From: Aulostomus chinensis
Taxonomy: Eukaryota > Chordata > Actinopteri > Syngnathiformes > Aulostomidae
Reading direction: 5' to 3'
DNA: 64,000 nt
NCBI GenBank assembly: GCA_037954235.1
Contig: JBBMOA010000015.1
Span: 21,420,799 to 21,484,798 of the forward strand
Of this stretch, positions 10,821 through 24,250 are shown piece after piece (the first letter of the stretch is position 1; the number at the start of each line of letters is the position of its first letter). A program made the translations under genes and the position numbers. Below the pieces are notes generated by a model, which was not told where the DNA came from, did no database searches, and was given only the letters and a program-made list of their open reading frames with translations.

Positions 10821-12560
10821 CAGAACTCCTGTATTTTGAGGAAAACTCACTGAAATCCACCTGTAACTTCAAGTTTATGCATCTTTCTATGCTTTCAGGT
10901 TGAAACTTGACTGAAAACTCACTTTGAACAAAAGTTATGGCTGATTTGTGTCACAGGTCACAAATAGTGTTTTCTCAGCGAGAGAAGGCCAAAATGAACA
11001 CTTCATGCAGAACTCTTGTATTTTGAGGAAAACTCACTGAAATCCACCTGTAACTTCAAGTTTATGCATCTTTCTATGCTTTCAGGTTGAAACTTGACTG
11101 AAAACTCACTTTGAACAAAAGTTATGGCTGTTTTGTGTCACAGGTTACAAATAGTGTTTTCTCAGCGAGAGAAGGCCAAAATGAACACTTCATGCAGAAC
11201 TCCTGTATTTTGAGGAAAACTCACTGAAATCCACCTGTAACTTCAAGTTTATGCATCTTTCTATGCTTTCAGGTTGAAACTTGACTGAAAACTCACTTTT
11301 AAAAAAAGTTATGTCATTTTTGTATCACAGGTCACAAATAGCGTTTTCTCAGCGAGAGAAGGCCAAAATGAACACTTCATGCAGAACTCCTGTATTTTGA
11401 TGAAAACTCACTGAAATCCACCTGTAACTTCAAGTTTATGTATCTTTCTATGCTTTCAGGTTGAAACTTGACTTAAAACTCACTTTGAACAAAAGTTATG
11501 GCTGTTTTGTGTCACAGGTCACAAATAGTGTTTTCTCAGCGAGAGAAGGCCAAAATGAACACTTCATGCATAACTCCTGTATTTTGATGAAAACTCACTG
11601 AAATCAAGCTGTAACTTCAAGTTTATGCATCTTTCTATGCTTTCAGGTTGAAACTTGACTGAAAACTCACTTTGAACAAAAGTTATGGCATTTTTGTGTC
11701 ACAGCTCACAAATAGCGTTTTCTCAGCGAGAGAAGGCCAAAATGAACACTTCATGCAGAACTCCTGTATTTTGAGGAAAACTCACTGAAATCCACCTGTA
11801 ACTTCAAGTTTATGCATCTTTCTATGCTTTCAGGTTGAAACTTGACTGAAAACTCACTTTGAACAAAAGTTATGGCTGATTTGTGTCACAGGTCACAAAT
11901 AGTGTTTTCTCAGCGAGAGAAGGCCAAAATGAACACTTCATGCAGAACTCTTGTATTTTGAGGAAAACTCACTGAAATCCACCTGTAACTTCAAGTTTAT
12001 GCATCTTTCTATGCTTTCAGGTTGAAACTTGACTGAAAACTCACTTTGAACAAAAGTTATGGCTGTTTTGTGTCACAGGTTACAAATAGTGTTTTCTCAG
12101 CGAGAGAAGGCCAAAATGAACACTTCATGCAGAACTCCTGTATTTTGAGGAAAACTCACTGAAATCCACCTGTAACTTCAAGTTTATGCATCTTTCTATG
12201 CTTTCAGGTTGAAACTTGACTGAAAACTCACTTTTAAAAAAAGTTATGTCATTTTTGTGTCACAGGTCACAAATAGCGTTTTCTCAGCGAGAGAAGGCCA
12301 AAATGAACACTTCATGCAGAACTCCTGTATTTTGATGAAAACTCACTGAAATCCACCTGTAACTTAAAGTTTATGTATCTTTCTATGCTTTCAGGTTGAA
12401 ACTTGACTTAAAACTCACTTTGAACAAAAGTTATGGCTGTTTTGTGTCACAGGTCACAAATAGTGTTTTCTCAGCGAGAGAAGGCCAAAATGAACACTTC
12501 ATGCATAACTCCTGTTTTTTGATGAAAACTCACTGAAATCAAGCTGTAACTTCAAGTTTA
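10690..12560 (+). repeat. 5-mer HOR, tandem pair (935 bp each)
   Basis: Barcodes recur exactly 935 bp apart: GGCTGATTTG (10,938 and 11,873), CAGGTTAC (11,141 and 12,076), TTAAAAAAAGTTATGTC and TATGTATC. Each copy has the order: ordinary AT/C monomer, GATTTG monomer, CAGAACTCTTG with CAGGTTAC, TTAAAAAAAG with TATGTC, then TATGTATC with GACTTAAAAC. The few differences include CACAGCTCAC near 11,701 in the second copy. Confidence 0.85.
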
Positions 12561-13430
12561 TGCATCTTTCTATGCTTTCAGGTTGAAACGTGACTGAAAA
12601 CTCACTTTGAACAAAAGTTATGGCATTTTTGTGTCACAGGTCACAAATAGCGTTTTCTCAGCGAGAGAAGGCCAAAATGAACACTTCATGCAGAACTCCT
12701 GTATTTTGAGGAAAACTCACTGAAATCCACCTGTAACTTCAAGTTTATGCATCTTTCTATGCTTTCAGGTTGAAACTTGACTGAAAACTCACTTTGAACA
12801 AAAGTTATGGCTGTTTTGTGTCACAGGTCACAAATAGTGTTTTCTCAGCGAGAGAAGGCCAAAATGAACACTTCATGCAGAACTCCTGTTTTTTGATGAA
12901 AACTCACTGAAATCCACCTGTAACTTCAAGTTTATGCATCTTTCTATGCTTTCAGGTTGAAACTTGACTGAAAACTCACTTTGAACAAAAGTTATGGCAT
13001 TTTTGTGTCACAGGTCACAAATAGCGTTTTCTCAGCGAGAGAAGGCCAAAATGAACACTTCATGCAGAACTCCTGTATTTTGAGGAAAACTCACTGAAAT
13101 CCACCGGTAACTTCAAGTTTATGCATCTTTCTATGCTTTCAGGTTGAAACTTGACTGAAAACTCACTTTGAACAAAAGTTATGGCATTTTTGTGTCACAG
13201 GTCACAAATAGTGTTTTCTCAGCGAGAGAAGGCCAAAATGAACACTTCATGCATAACTCCTGTTTTTTGATGAAAACTCACTGAAATCAAGCTGTAACTT
13301 CAAGTTTATGCATCTTTCTATGCTTTCAGGTTGAAACTTGACTGAAAACTCACTTTGAACAAAAGTTATGGCTGTTTTGTGTCACAGGTCACAAATAGTG
13401 TTTTCTCAGCGAGAGAAGGCGAAAATGAAC
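12561..13430 (+). repeat. Ordinary satellite between HOR blocks
   Basis: About five monomers of mixed TG/AT haplotypes with few private variants (GAAACGTGAC near 12,586, CCACCGGTAAC near 13,100). I see nothing other than satellite here. Confidence 0.85.
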
Positions 13431-16400
13431 ACTTCATGCATAACTCCTGTTTTTTGATGAAAACTCACTGAAATCAAGCTGTAACTTCAAGTTTATGCAT
13501 ATTTCTATGCTTTCAGTTTGAAACTTGACTGAAAACTCACTTTTAAAAAAAGTTATGGCTGTTTTGTGTCGCAGGTCACAAATAGCTTTTTCTCAGCGAG
13601 AGAAGGCCAAAATGAACACTTCATGCAGAACTCCTGTTTTTTCATGAAAACCCACTGAAATCCACCTGTAACTTCAAGTTTATGCATCTTTCTATGCTTT
13701 CAGGTTGAAACTTGACTGAAATTTCACTTTGAACAACAGTTATGGCTGTTTTGTGTCACAGGTCACAAATAGTGTTTTCTCAGCGAGAGAAGGCCAAAAT
13801 GAACACTTCATGCATAACTCCTGTTTTTTGATGAAAACTCACTGAAATCAAGCTGTAACTTCAAGTTTATGCATCTTTCTATGCTTTCAGGTTGAAACTT
13901 GACTGAAAACTCACTTTGAACAAAAGTTATGGCATTTTTGTGTCACCGGTCACAAATAGCGTTTTCTCAGCGAGAGAAGGCCAAAATGAACACTTCATGC
14001 AGAACTCCTGTATTTTGAGGAAAACTCACTGAAATCCACCTGTAACTTAAAGTTTATGCATCTTTCTATGCTTTCAGGTTGAAACATGACTGAAAACTCA
14101 CTTTGAACAAAAGTTATGGCTGTTTTGTGTCACAGGTCAAAAATAGTGTTTTCTCAGCAAGAGAAGGCCAAAATGAACACTTCATGCATAACTCTTGTTT
14201 TTTGATGAAAACTCACAGAAATCAAACTGTAACTTCAAGTTTATGCATCTTTCTATGCTTTCAGGTTGAAACTTGACTGAAAACTCACTTTGAACAAAAG
14301 TTATGGCATTTTTGTGTCACAGGTCACAAATAGTGTTTTCTCAGCGAGAGAAGGCCAAAATGAACACTTCATGCAGAACTCCTGTATTTTGATGAAAACT
14401 CACTGAAATCCACCTGTAACTTCAAATTTATGCATCTTTCTATGCTTTCAGGTTGAAACTTGACTGAAAACTCACTTTGAACAAAAGTTATGGCTGTTTT
14501 GTGTCACAGGTTACAAATAGTGTTTTCTCAGCAGGAGAAGGCCAAAATGAACACTTCATGCAGAACTCCTGTATTTTGAGGGAAACTCACTGAAATCCAC
14601 CTGTAACTTCAAGTTTATGCATCTTTCTATGCTTTCAGGTTGAAACTTGACTGAAAACTCACTTTGAACAAAAGTTATGGCATTTTTTTTGTCACAGGTC
14701 ACAAATAGCTTTTTCTCAGCGAGAGAAGGCCAAAATGAACACTTCATGCATAACTCCTGTTTTTTGATGAAAACTCACTGAAATCAAGCTGTAACTTCAA
14801 GTTTATGCATATTTCTATGCTTTCAGTTTGAAACTTGACTGAAAACTCACTTTTAAAAAAGTTATGGCTGTTTTGTGTCGCAGGTCACAAATAGCTTTTT
14901 CTCAGCGAGAGAAGGCCAAAATGAACACTTCATGCAGAACTGCTGTTTTTTGATGAAAACCCACTGAAATCCACCTGTAACTTCAAGTTTATGCATCTTT
15001 CTATGCTTTCAGGTTGAAACTTGACTGAAATTTCACTTTGAACAAAAGTTATGGCTGTTTTGTGTCGCAGGTCACAAATAGCTTTTTCTCAGCGAGAGAA
15101 GGCCAAAATGAACACTTCATGCATAACTCCTGTTTTTTGATGAAAACTCACTGAAATCAAGCTGTAACTTCAAGTTTATGCATCTTTCTATGCTTTCAGG
15201 TTGAAACTTGACTGAAAACTCACTTTGAACAAAAGTTATGGCATTTTTGTGTCACAGGTCACAAATAGCGTTTTCTCAGCGAGAGAAGGCCAAAATGAAC
15301 ACTTCATGCAGAACTCCTGTATTTTGAGGAAAACTCACTGAAATCCACCTGTAACTTAAAGTTTATGCATCTTTCTATGCTTTCAGGTTGAAACTTGACT
15401 GAAAACTCACTTTGAACAAAAGTTATGGCTGTTTTGTGTCACAGGTCACAAATAGTGTTTTCTCAGCAAGAGAAGGCCAAAATGAACACTTCATGCATAA
15501 CTCTTGTTTTTTGATGAAAACTCACAGAAATCAAACTGTAACTTCAAGTTTATGCATCTTTCTATGCTTTCAGGTTGAAACTTGACTGAAAACTCACTTT
15601 GAACAAAAGTTATGGCATTTTTGTGTCACAGGTCACAAATAGTGTTTTCTCAGCGAGAGAAGGCCAAAATGAACACTTCATGCAGAACTCCTGTATTTTG
15701 ATGAAAACTCACTGAAATCCACCTGTAACTTAAAGTTTATGCATCTTTCTATGCTTTCAGGTTGAAACTTGACTGAAAACTCACTTTGAACAAAAGTTAT
15801 GGCTTTTTTGTGTCACAGGTCACAAATAGTGTTTTCTCAGCGAGAGAAGGCCAAAATGAACACTTCATGCAGAACTCTTGTATTTTGAGGAAAACTCACT
15901 GAAATCCACCTGTAACTTCAAGTTTATGCATCTTTCTATGCTTTCAGGTTGAAACTTGACTGAAAACTCACTTTGAACAAAAGTTATGGCTGTTTTGTGT
16001 CACAGGTTACAAATAGTGTTTTCTCAGCAGGAGAAGGCCAAAATGAACACTTCATGCAGAACTCCTGTATTTTGAGGGAAACTCACTGAAATCCACCTGT
16101 AACTTCAAGTTTATGCATCTTTCTATGCTTTCAGGTTGAAACTTGACTGAAAACTCACTTTTAAAAAAAGTTATGGCATTTTTGTGTCACAGGTCACAAA
16201 TAGCGTTTTCTCAGCAAGAGAAGGCCAAAATGAACACTTCATGCATAACTCCTGTATTTTGATGAAAACTCACTGAAATCCACCTGTAACTTCAAGTTTA
16301 TGTATCTTTCTATGCTTTCAGGTTGAAACTTGACTTAAAACTCACTTTGAACAAAAGTTATGGCTGTTTTGTGTCACAGGTCACAAATAGTGTTTTCTCG

Positions 16401-19400
16401 GCGAGAGAAGGCCAAAATGAACACTTCATGCATAACTCCTGTTTTTTGATGAAAACTCACTGAAATCAAGCTGTAACTTCAAGTTTATGCATCTTTCTAT
16501 GCTTTCAGGTTGAAACTTGACTGAAAACTCACTTTGAACAAAAGTTATGGCATTTTTTTGTCACAGGTCACAAATAGCTTTTTCTCAGCGAGAGAAGGCC
16601 AAAATGAACACTTCTTGCAGAACTCCTGTATTTTGTGGAAAACTCACTGAAATCCACCTGTAACTTCAAGTTTATGCATCTTTCTATGCTTTCAGGTTGA
16701 AACTTGACTGAAAACTCACTTTGAACAAAAGTTATGGCTGTTTTGTGTCACAGGTCACAAATAGTGTTTTCTCAGCGAGAGAAGGCCAAAATGAACACTT
16801 CATGCATAACTCCTGTTTTTTGATGAAAACTCACTGAAGTCAAGCTGTAACTTCAAGTTTATGCATCTGTCTATGCTTTCAGGTTGAAACTTGACTGAAA
16901 ACTCACTTTGAACAAAAGTTATGGCATTTTTGTGTCACAGGTCACAAATAGCGTTTTCTCAGCGAGAGAAGGCCAAAATGAACACTTCATTCAGAACTCC
17001 TGTATTTTGATGAAAACTCACTGAAATCCACCTGTAACTTCAAGTTTATGCATCTTTCTATGCTTTCAGGTTGAAACTTGACTGAAAACTCACTTTGAAC
17101 AAAAGTTATGGCATTTTTGTGTCACAGGTCACAAATAGCGTTTTCTCAGCGAGAGAAGGCCAAAATGAACACTTCATGCAGAACTCCTGTATTTTGATGA
17201 AAACTCACTGAAATCCACCTGTAACTTAAAGTTTATGCATCTTTCTATGCTTTCAGGTTGAAACATGACTGAAAACTCACTTTGAACAAAAGTTATGGCT
17301 GTTTTGTGTCACAGGTCACAAATAGTGTTTCCTCAGCAAGAGAAGGCCAAAATGAACACTTCATGCATAACTCTTGTTTTTTGATGAAAACTCACTGAAA
17401 TCAAACTGTAACTTCAAGTTTATGCATCTTTCTATGCTTTCAGGTTGAAACTTGACTGAAAACTCACTTTGAACAAAAGTTATGGCTGTTTTGTGTCACA
17501 GGTCACAAATAGTGTTTTCTCAGCGAGAGAAGGCCAAAATGAACACTTCATGCAGAACTCCTGTATTTTGAGGAAAACTCACTGAAATCCACCTGTAATT
17601 TAAAGTTTATGCATCTTTCTATGCTTTCAGGTTGAAACTTGACTGAAAACTCACTTTGAACAAAAGTTATGGCTGTTTTGTGTCACAGGTCACAAATAGT
17701 GTTTTCTCAGCAGGAGAAGGCCAAAATGAACACTTCATGCAGAACTCCTGTATTTTGAGGGAAACTCACTGAAATCCACCTGTAACTTCAAGTTTATGCA
17801 TCTTTCTATGCTTTCAGGTTGAAACTTGACTGAAAACTCACTTTTAAAAAAAGTTATGGCATTTTTGTGTCACAGGTCACAAATAGCGTTTTCTCAGCGA
17901 GAGAAGGCCAAAATGAACACTTCATGCAGAACTCCTGTATTTTGATGAAAACTCACTGAAATCCACCTGTAACTTCAAGTTTATGTATCTTTCTATGCTT
18001 TCAGGTTGAAACTTGACTTAAAACTCACTTTGAACAAAAGTTATGGCTGTTTTGTGTCACAGGTCACAAATAGTGTTTTCTCAGGGAGAGAAGGCCAAAA
18101 TGAACACTTCATGCATAACTCCTGTTTTTTGATGAAAACTCACTGAAATCAAGCTGTAACTTTAAGTTTATGCATCTTTCTATGCTTTCAGGTTGAAACT
18201 TGACTGAAAACTCACTTTGAACAAAAGTTATGGCATTTTTGTGTCACAGGTCACAAATAGCTTTTTCTCAGCGAGAGAAGGCCAAAATGAACACTTCATG
18301 CAGAACTCCTGCATTTTGAGGAAAACTCACTGAAATCCACCTGTAACTTCAAGTTTATGCATCTTTCTATGCTTTCAGGTTGAAACTTGACTGAAAACTC
18401 ACTTTGAACAAAAGTTATGGCTGTTTTGTGTCACAGGTCACAAATAGTGTTTTCTCAGCGAGAGAAGGCCAAAATGAACACTTCAAGCATAACTCCTGTT
18501 TTTTGATTAAAACTCACTGAAATCAAGCTGTAACTTCAAGTTTATGCATCTTTCTATGCTTTCAGGTTGAAACTTGACTGAAAAGTCACTTTGAACAAAA
18601 GTTATGGAATTTTTGTGTCACAGGTCACAAATAGCGTTTTCTCAGCGAGAGAAGGCCAAAATGAACACTTAATGCAGAACTCCTGTATTTTGAGGAAAAC
18701 TCACTGAAATCCACCTGTAACTTCAAGTTTATGCATCTGTCTATGCTTTCAGGTTGAAACTTGACTGAAAACTCACTTTGAACAAAAGTTATGGCATTTT
18801 TTTGTCACAGGTCACAAATAGTGTTTTCTCAGCGAGAGAAGGCCAAAATGAACACTTCATGCAGAACTCCTGTATTTTGAGGAAAACTCACTGAAATCCA
18901 CCTGTAACTTCAAGTTTATGCATCTTTCTATGCTTTCAGGTTGAAACTTGACTGAAAACTCACTTTGAACAAAAGTTATGGCTGTTTTGTGTCACAGGTC
19001 ACAAATAGTGTTTTCTCAGCGAGAGAAGGCCAAAATGAACACTTCATGCATAACTCCTGTTTTTTGATGAAAACTCACTGAAATCAAGCTGTAACTTTAA
19101 GTTTATGCATCTTTATATACTTTCAGGTTGAAACTTGACTTAAAACTCACTTTGAACAAAAGTTATGGCTGTTTTGTGTCGCAGGTCACAAATAGCGTTT
19201 TCTCAGCGAGAAAATGCCAAAATGAACACTTCATGCAGAACTCCTGTATTTTGATGAAAACTCACTGAAATCCACCTGTAACTTAAAGTTTATGCATCTT
19301 TCTATGCTTTCAGGTTGAAACATGACTGAAAACTCATTTTGAACAAAAGTTATGGCTGTTTTGTGTCACAGGTCACAAATAGTGTTTTCTCAGCAAGAGA

Positions 19401-19780
19401 AGGCCAAAATGAACACTTCATGCATAACTCTTGTTTTTTGATGAAAACTCACAGAAATCAAACTGTAACTTCAAGTTTATGCATCTTTCTATGCTTTCAG
19501 GTTGAAACTTGACTGAAAACTCACTTTGAACAAAAGTTATGGCTGTTTTGTGTCACAGGTCACAAATAGTGTTTTCTCAGCGAGAGAAGGCCAAAATGAA
19601 CACTTCATGCAGAACTCCTGTATTTTGAGGAAAACTCACTGAAATCCACCTGTAACTTCAAGTTTATGCATCTTTCTATGCTTTCAGGTTGAAACTTGAC
19701 TGAAAACTCACTTTGAACAAAAGTTATGGCATTTTTGTGTCACAGGTCACAAATAGTGTTTTGTCAGCGAGAGAAGGCCA
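13430..19780 (+). repeat. 7/8/9-mer HOR family
   Basis: GTTTATGCATATTTC with GTCGCAGG recurs at 13,491 and 14,801 (7 monomers plus 1 bp). CAGCAAGAG with CATAACTCTTG recurs near 14,155 and 15,463 (1,309 = 7 x 187), and again near 17,334 and 19,390. CAGCAGGAG recurs at 14,529, 16,025 and 17,708 (8, then 9 monomers). Unit length therefore drifts by whole monomers between copies. The region also holds GCATTTTTTTGTC variants (near 16,550 and 18,802) and the 8-T variant at 14,680. Confidence 0.7.
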
Positions 19781-20370
19781 AAATGAACACTTCATGCAGA
19801 ACTCCTGTTTTTTGATGAAAACTCACTGAAATCAAGCTGTAACTTCAAGTTTATGCATCTTTCTATGCTTTCAGGTTGAAACTTGACTGAAAACTCACTT
19901 TGAACAAAGGTTATGGCATTTTTGTGTCACAGGTCACAAATAGTGTTTTCTCAGCGAGAGAAGGCCAAAATGAACACTTCATGCAGAACTACTGTATTTT
20001 GAAGAAAACTCACTGAAATCCACCTGTAACTTCAAGTTCATGCATCTTTCTATGCTTTCAGGTTCAAACTTGACTGAAAAATCACTTTGAACAACATTTA
20101 TGGCATTTTTGTGTCACAGGTCACAAATAGCGTTTTCTCAGCGAGAAAAGGCCAAAATGAACACTTCATGCAGAACTCCTGTATGTTGATGAAAACTCAC
20201 TGAAATCCACCTGTAACTTCAAGTTTAAGCATCTTTCTATGCTTTCAGGTTGAAACTTGACTGAAAACTCACTTTGAACAAAAATTATGGCTGTTTTGTG
20301 TCACAGGTCACAAATAGTGTTTTCTCAGCGAGAGAAGGCCAAAATGAACACTTCATGCATAACTCCTGTT
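19780..20370 (+). repeat. Satellite linking two HOR blocks
   Basis: About three monomers with the GAACAAAGG, CAGAACTACTG and GGTTCAAAC barcodes (GGTTCAAAC near 20,061). These resemble the cassette that becomes common after 36 kb. ACAACATTTATGG near 20,092 is a private variant. No gene is seen. Confidence 0.75.
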
Positions 20371-22110
20371 TTTTGATGAAAACTCACTGAAATCCAGCTG
20401 TAACTTGAAGTTCATGCATCTTTCTATGCTTTCAGGTTGAAACTTGACTGAAAACTCACTTTGAACAAAAGTTATGGCTTTTTTGTGTCACAGGTCACAA
20501 ATAGCGTTTTCTCAGCGAGAGAAGGCCAAAATGAACACTTCATGCAGAACTCCTTTATTTTGAGGAAAACTCACTGAAATCCACCTGTAACTTCAAGTTT
20601 ATGCATCTTTCTATGCTTTCAGGTTGAAACTTGACTGAAAACTCACTTTGAACAAAAGTTATGGCTGTTTTGTGTCACAGGTCACAAATAGTGTTTTCTC
20701 AGCGAGAGAAGGCAAAAATGAACACTTCATGCATAACTCCTGTTTTTTGATGAAAACTCACTGAAATCAAGCTGTAACTTCAAGTTTATGCATCTTTCTA
20801 TGCTTTCAGGTTGAAACTTGACTGAAAACTCACTTTGAACAAAAGTTATGGCATTTTTGTGTCACAGGTCACAAATAGCGTTTTCTCAGCGAGAGAAGGC
20901 CAAAATGAACACTTCATGCAGAACTACTGTATTTTGAGGAATACTCACTGAAATCCACCTGTAACTTCAAGTTTATGCATCTTTCTATGCTTTCAGGTTG
21001 AAACTTGACTGAAAACTCACTTTGAACAAAAGTTATGGCTGTTTTGTGTCACAGGTCACAAATAGTGTTTTCTCAGCGAGAGAAGGCCAAAATGAACACT
21101 TCATGCAGAACTCTTGTATTTTGAGGAAAACTCACTGAAATCCACCTGTAACTTCAAGTTTATGCATCTTTCTATGCTTTCAGGTTGAAACTTGACTGAA
21201 AACTCACTTTGAACAAAAGTTATGGCTGTTTTGTGTCACAGGTTACAAATAGTGTTTTCTCAGCGAGAGAAGGCCAAAATGAACACTTCATGCAGAACTC
21301 CTGTATTTTGAGGAAAACTCACTGAAATCCACCTGTAACTTCAAGTTTATGCATCTTTCTATGCTTTCAGGTAGAAACTTGACTGAAAACTCACTTTTAA
21401 AAAAAGTTATGGCATTTTTGTGTCACAGGTCACAAATAGCGTTTTCTCAGCGAGAGAAGGCCAAAATGAACACTTCATGCAGAACTCCTGTATTTTGATG
21501 AAAACTCACTGAAATCCAGCTGTAACTTGAAGTTCATGCATCTTTCTATGCTTTCAGGTTGAAACTTGACTGAAAACTCACTTTGAACAAAAGTTATGGC
21601 ATTTTTGTGTCACAGGTCACAAATAGCGTTTTCTCAGCGAGAGAAGGCCAAAATGAACACTTCATGCAGAACTCCTGTATTTTGAGGAAAACTCACTGAA
21701 ATCCACCTGTAACTTCAAGTTTATGCATCTTTCTATGCTTTCAGGTTGAAACTTGACTGAAAACTCACTTTGAACAAAAGTTATGGCTGTTTTGTGTCAC
21801 AGGTCACAAATAGTGTTTTCTCAGCGAGAGAAGGCAAAAATGAACACTTCATGCATAACTCCTGTTTTTTGATGAAAACTCACTGAAATCAAGCTGTAAC
21901 TTCAAGTTTATGCATCTTTCTATGCTTTCAGGTTGAAACTTGACTGAAAACTCACTTTGAACAAAAGTTATGGCATTTTTGTGTCACAGGTCACAAATAG
22001 CGTTTTCTCAGCGAAAGAAGGCCAAAATGAACACTTCATGCAGAACTCCTGTATTTTGAGGAAAACTCACTGAAATCCACCTGTAACTTCAAGATTATGC
22101 ATCTTTCTAT
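20370..22110 (+). repeat. 6-mer HOR, one full and one partial copy
   Basis: AATCCAGCTG with GAAGTTCATG recurs at 20,391 and 21,513, and GGCAAAAATG at 20,711 and 21,833. Both offsets are 1,122 = 6 x 187. The second copy matches for roughly three monomers, then changes at about 22.1 kb (CAAGATTATG, GACTTAAAAC). The first copy also contains the CAGGTTAC marker (21,239) and a private GGTAGAAAC near 21,370. Confidence 0.75.
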
Positions 22111-24250
22111 GCTTTCAGGTTGAAACTTGACTTAAAACTCACTTTGAAGAAAAGTTATGGCTGTTTTGTGTCACAGGTCACAAATAGTGTTTTCTCAGCG
22201 AGAGAAGGCGAAAATGAACACTTCATGCATAACTCCTGTTTTTTGATGAAAACTCACTGAAATCAAGCTGTAACTTCAAGTTTATGCATCTTTCTATGCT
22301 TTCAGTTTGAAATTTGACTGAAAACTCACTTTTAAAAAAAGTTATGGCTGTTTTGTGTCGCAGGTCACAAATAGCTTTTTCTCAGCGAGAGAAGGCCAAA
22401 ATGAAGACTTCATGCAGAACTCCTGTTTTTTGATGAAAACCCACTGAAATCCACCTGTAACTTCAAGTTTATGCATCTTTCTATGCTTTCAGGTTGAAAC
22501 TTGACTGAAAACTCACTTTGAACAAAAGTTATGGCATTTTTGTGTCACAGGTCACAAATAGCGTTTTCTCAGCGAGAGAAGGCCAAAACGAACACTTCAT
22601 GCAGAACTCCTGTATTTTGATGAAAACTCACTGAAATCCACCTGTAACTTCAAGTTTATGCATCTTTCTATGCTTTCAGGTTGAAACATGACTGAAAACT
22701 CACTTTGAACAAAAGTTATGGCTGTTTTGTGTCACAGGTCACAAATAGTGTTTTCTCAGCAAGAGAAGGCCAAAATGAACACTTCATGCATAACTCTTGT
22801 TTTTTGATGAAAACTCACAGAAATCAAACTGTAACTTCAAGTTTATGCATCTTTCTATGCTTTCAGGTTGAAACTTGACTGAAAACTCACTTTGAACAAA
22901 AGTTATGGCTGTTTTGTTTCACAGGTCACAAATAGTGTTTTCTAAGCGAGAGAAGGCCAAAATGAACACTTCATGCATAACTCCTGTTTTTTGATGAAAA
23001 CTCACTGAAATCCAGCTGTAACTTGAAGTTCATGCATCTTTCTATGCTTTCAGGTTGAAACTTGACTGAAAACTCACTTTGAACAAAAGTTATGGCATTT
23101 TTGTGTCACAGGTCACAAATAGCGTTTTCTCAGCGAGAGAAGGCCAAAATGAACACTTCATGCAGAACTCCTGTATTTTGAGGAAAACTCACTGAAATCC
23201 ACCTGTAACTTTAAGTTTATGCATCTTTCTATGCTTTCAGGTTGAAACTTGACTGAAAACTCACTTTGAACAAAAGTTATGGCATTTTTGTGTCACAGGT
23301 CACAAATAGCGTTTTCTCAGCGAGAGAAGGCCAAAATGAACACTTCATGCAGAACTCCTGTTTTTTGATGAAAACTCACTGAAATCAAGCTGTAACTTCA
23401 AGTTTATGCATCTTTCTATGCTTTCAGGTTGAAACTTGACTGAAAACTCACTTTGAACAAAAGTTATGGCATTTTTGTGTCACAGGTCACAAATAGCGTT
23501 TTCTCAGCGAGAGAAGGCCAAAATGAACACTTCATGCAGAACTCCTGTATTTTGAGGAAAACTCACTGAAATCCACCTGTAACTTCAAGTTTATGCATCT
23601 TTCTATGCTTTCAGGTTGAAACTTGACTGAAAACTCACTTTGAACAAAAGTTATGGCTGTTTTGTGTCACAGGTCACAAATAGTGTTTTCTCAGCGAGAG
23701 AAGGCCAAAATGAACACTTCATGCAGAATTCTTGTATTTTGAGGAAAACTCACTGAAATCCACCTGTAACTTCAAGTTTATGCATCTTTCTATGCTTTCA
23801 GGTTGAAACTTGACTGAAAACTCACTTTGAACAAAAGTTATGGCTGTTTTGTGTCACAGGTTACAAATAGTGTTTTCTCAGCGAGAGAAGGCCAAAATGA
23901 ACACTTCATGCAGAATTCCTGTATTTTGAGGAAAACTCACTGAAATCCACCTGTAACTTCAAGTTTATGCATCTTTCTATGCTTTCAGGTTGAAACTTGA
24001 CTGAAAACTCACTTTTAAAAAAGTTATGGCATTTTTGTGTCACAGGTCACAAATAGCGTTTTCTCAGCGAGAGAAGGCCAAAATGAACACTTCATGCAGA
24101 ACTCCTGTATTTTGATGAAAACTCACTGAAATCCACCAGTAACTTCAAGTTTATGTATCTTTCTATGCTTTCAGGTTGAAACTTGACTTAAAACTCACTT
24201 TGAAGAAAAGTTATGGCTGTTTTGTGTCACAGGTCACAAATAGTGTTTTC
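22110..24250 (+). repeat. Satellite with an 8-mer relative of the 12-mer unit
   Basis: GTTTTGTTTC at 22,911 recurs at 24,405 (8 monomers minus 2 bp). GGCCAAAACG at 22,581 recurs at 26,318 (20 monomers minus 3 bp). The segment holds a GTCGCAGG monomer near 22,358 and a CAGGTTAC monomer at 23,857. It also has the only two GAATTC sites I noticed, at 23,726 and 23,913, exactly one monomer apart. No gene is seen. Confidence 0.7.

Noticed and set aside
14556..14747. 63-codon open frame on the minus strand
   Set aside because: It lies wholly in satellite monomers and depends on one extra T in a T run that shifts past the usual stop. It has no Shine-Dalgarno, Kozak, splice or domain evidence, and neighbouring monomers do not keep it open.
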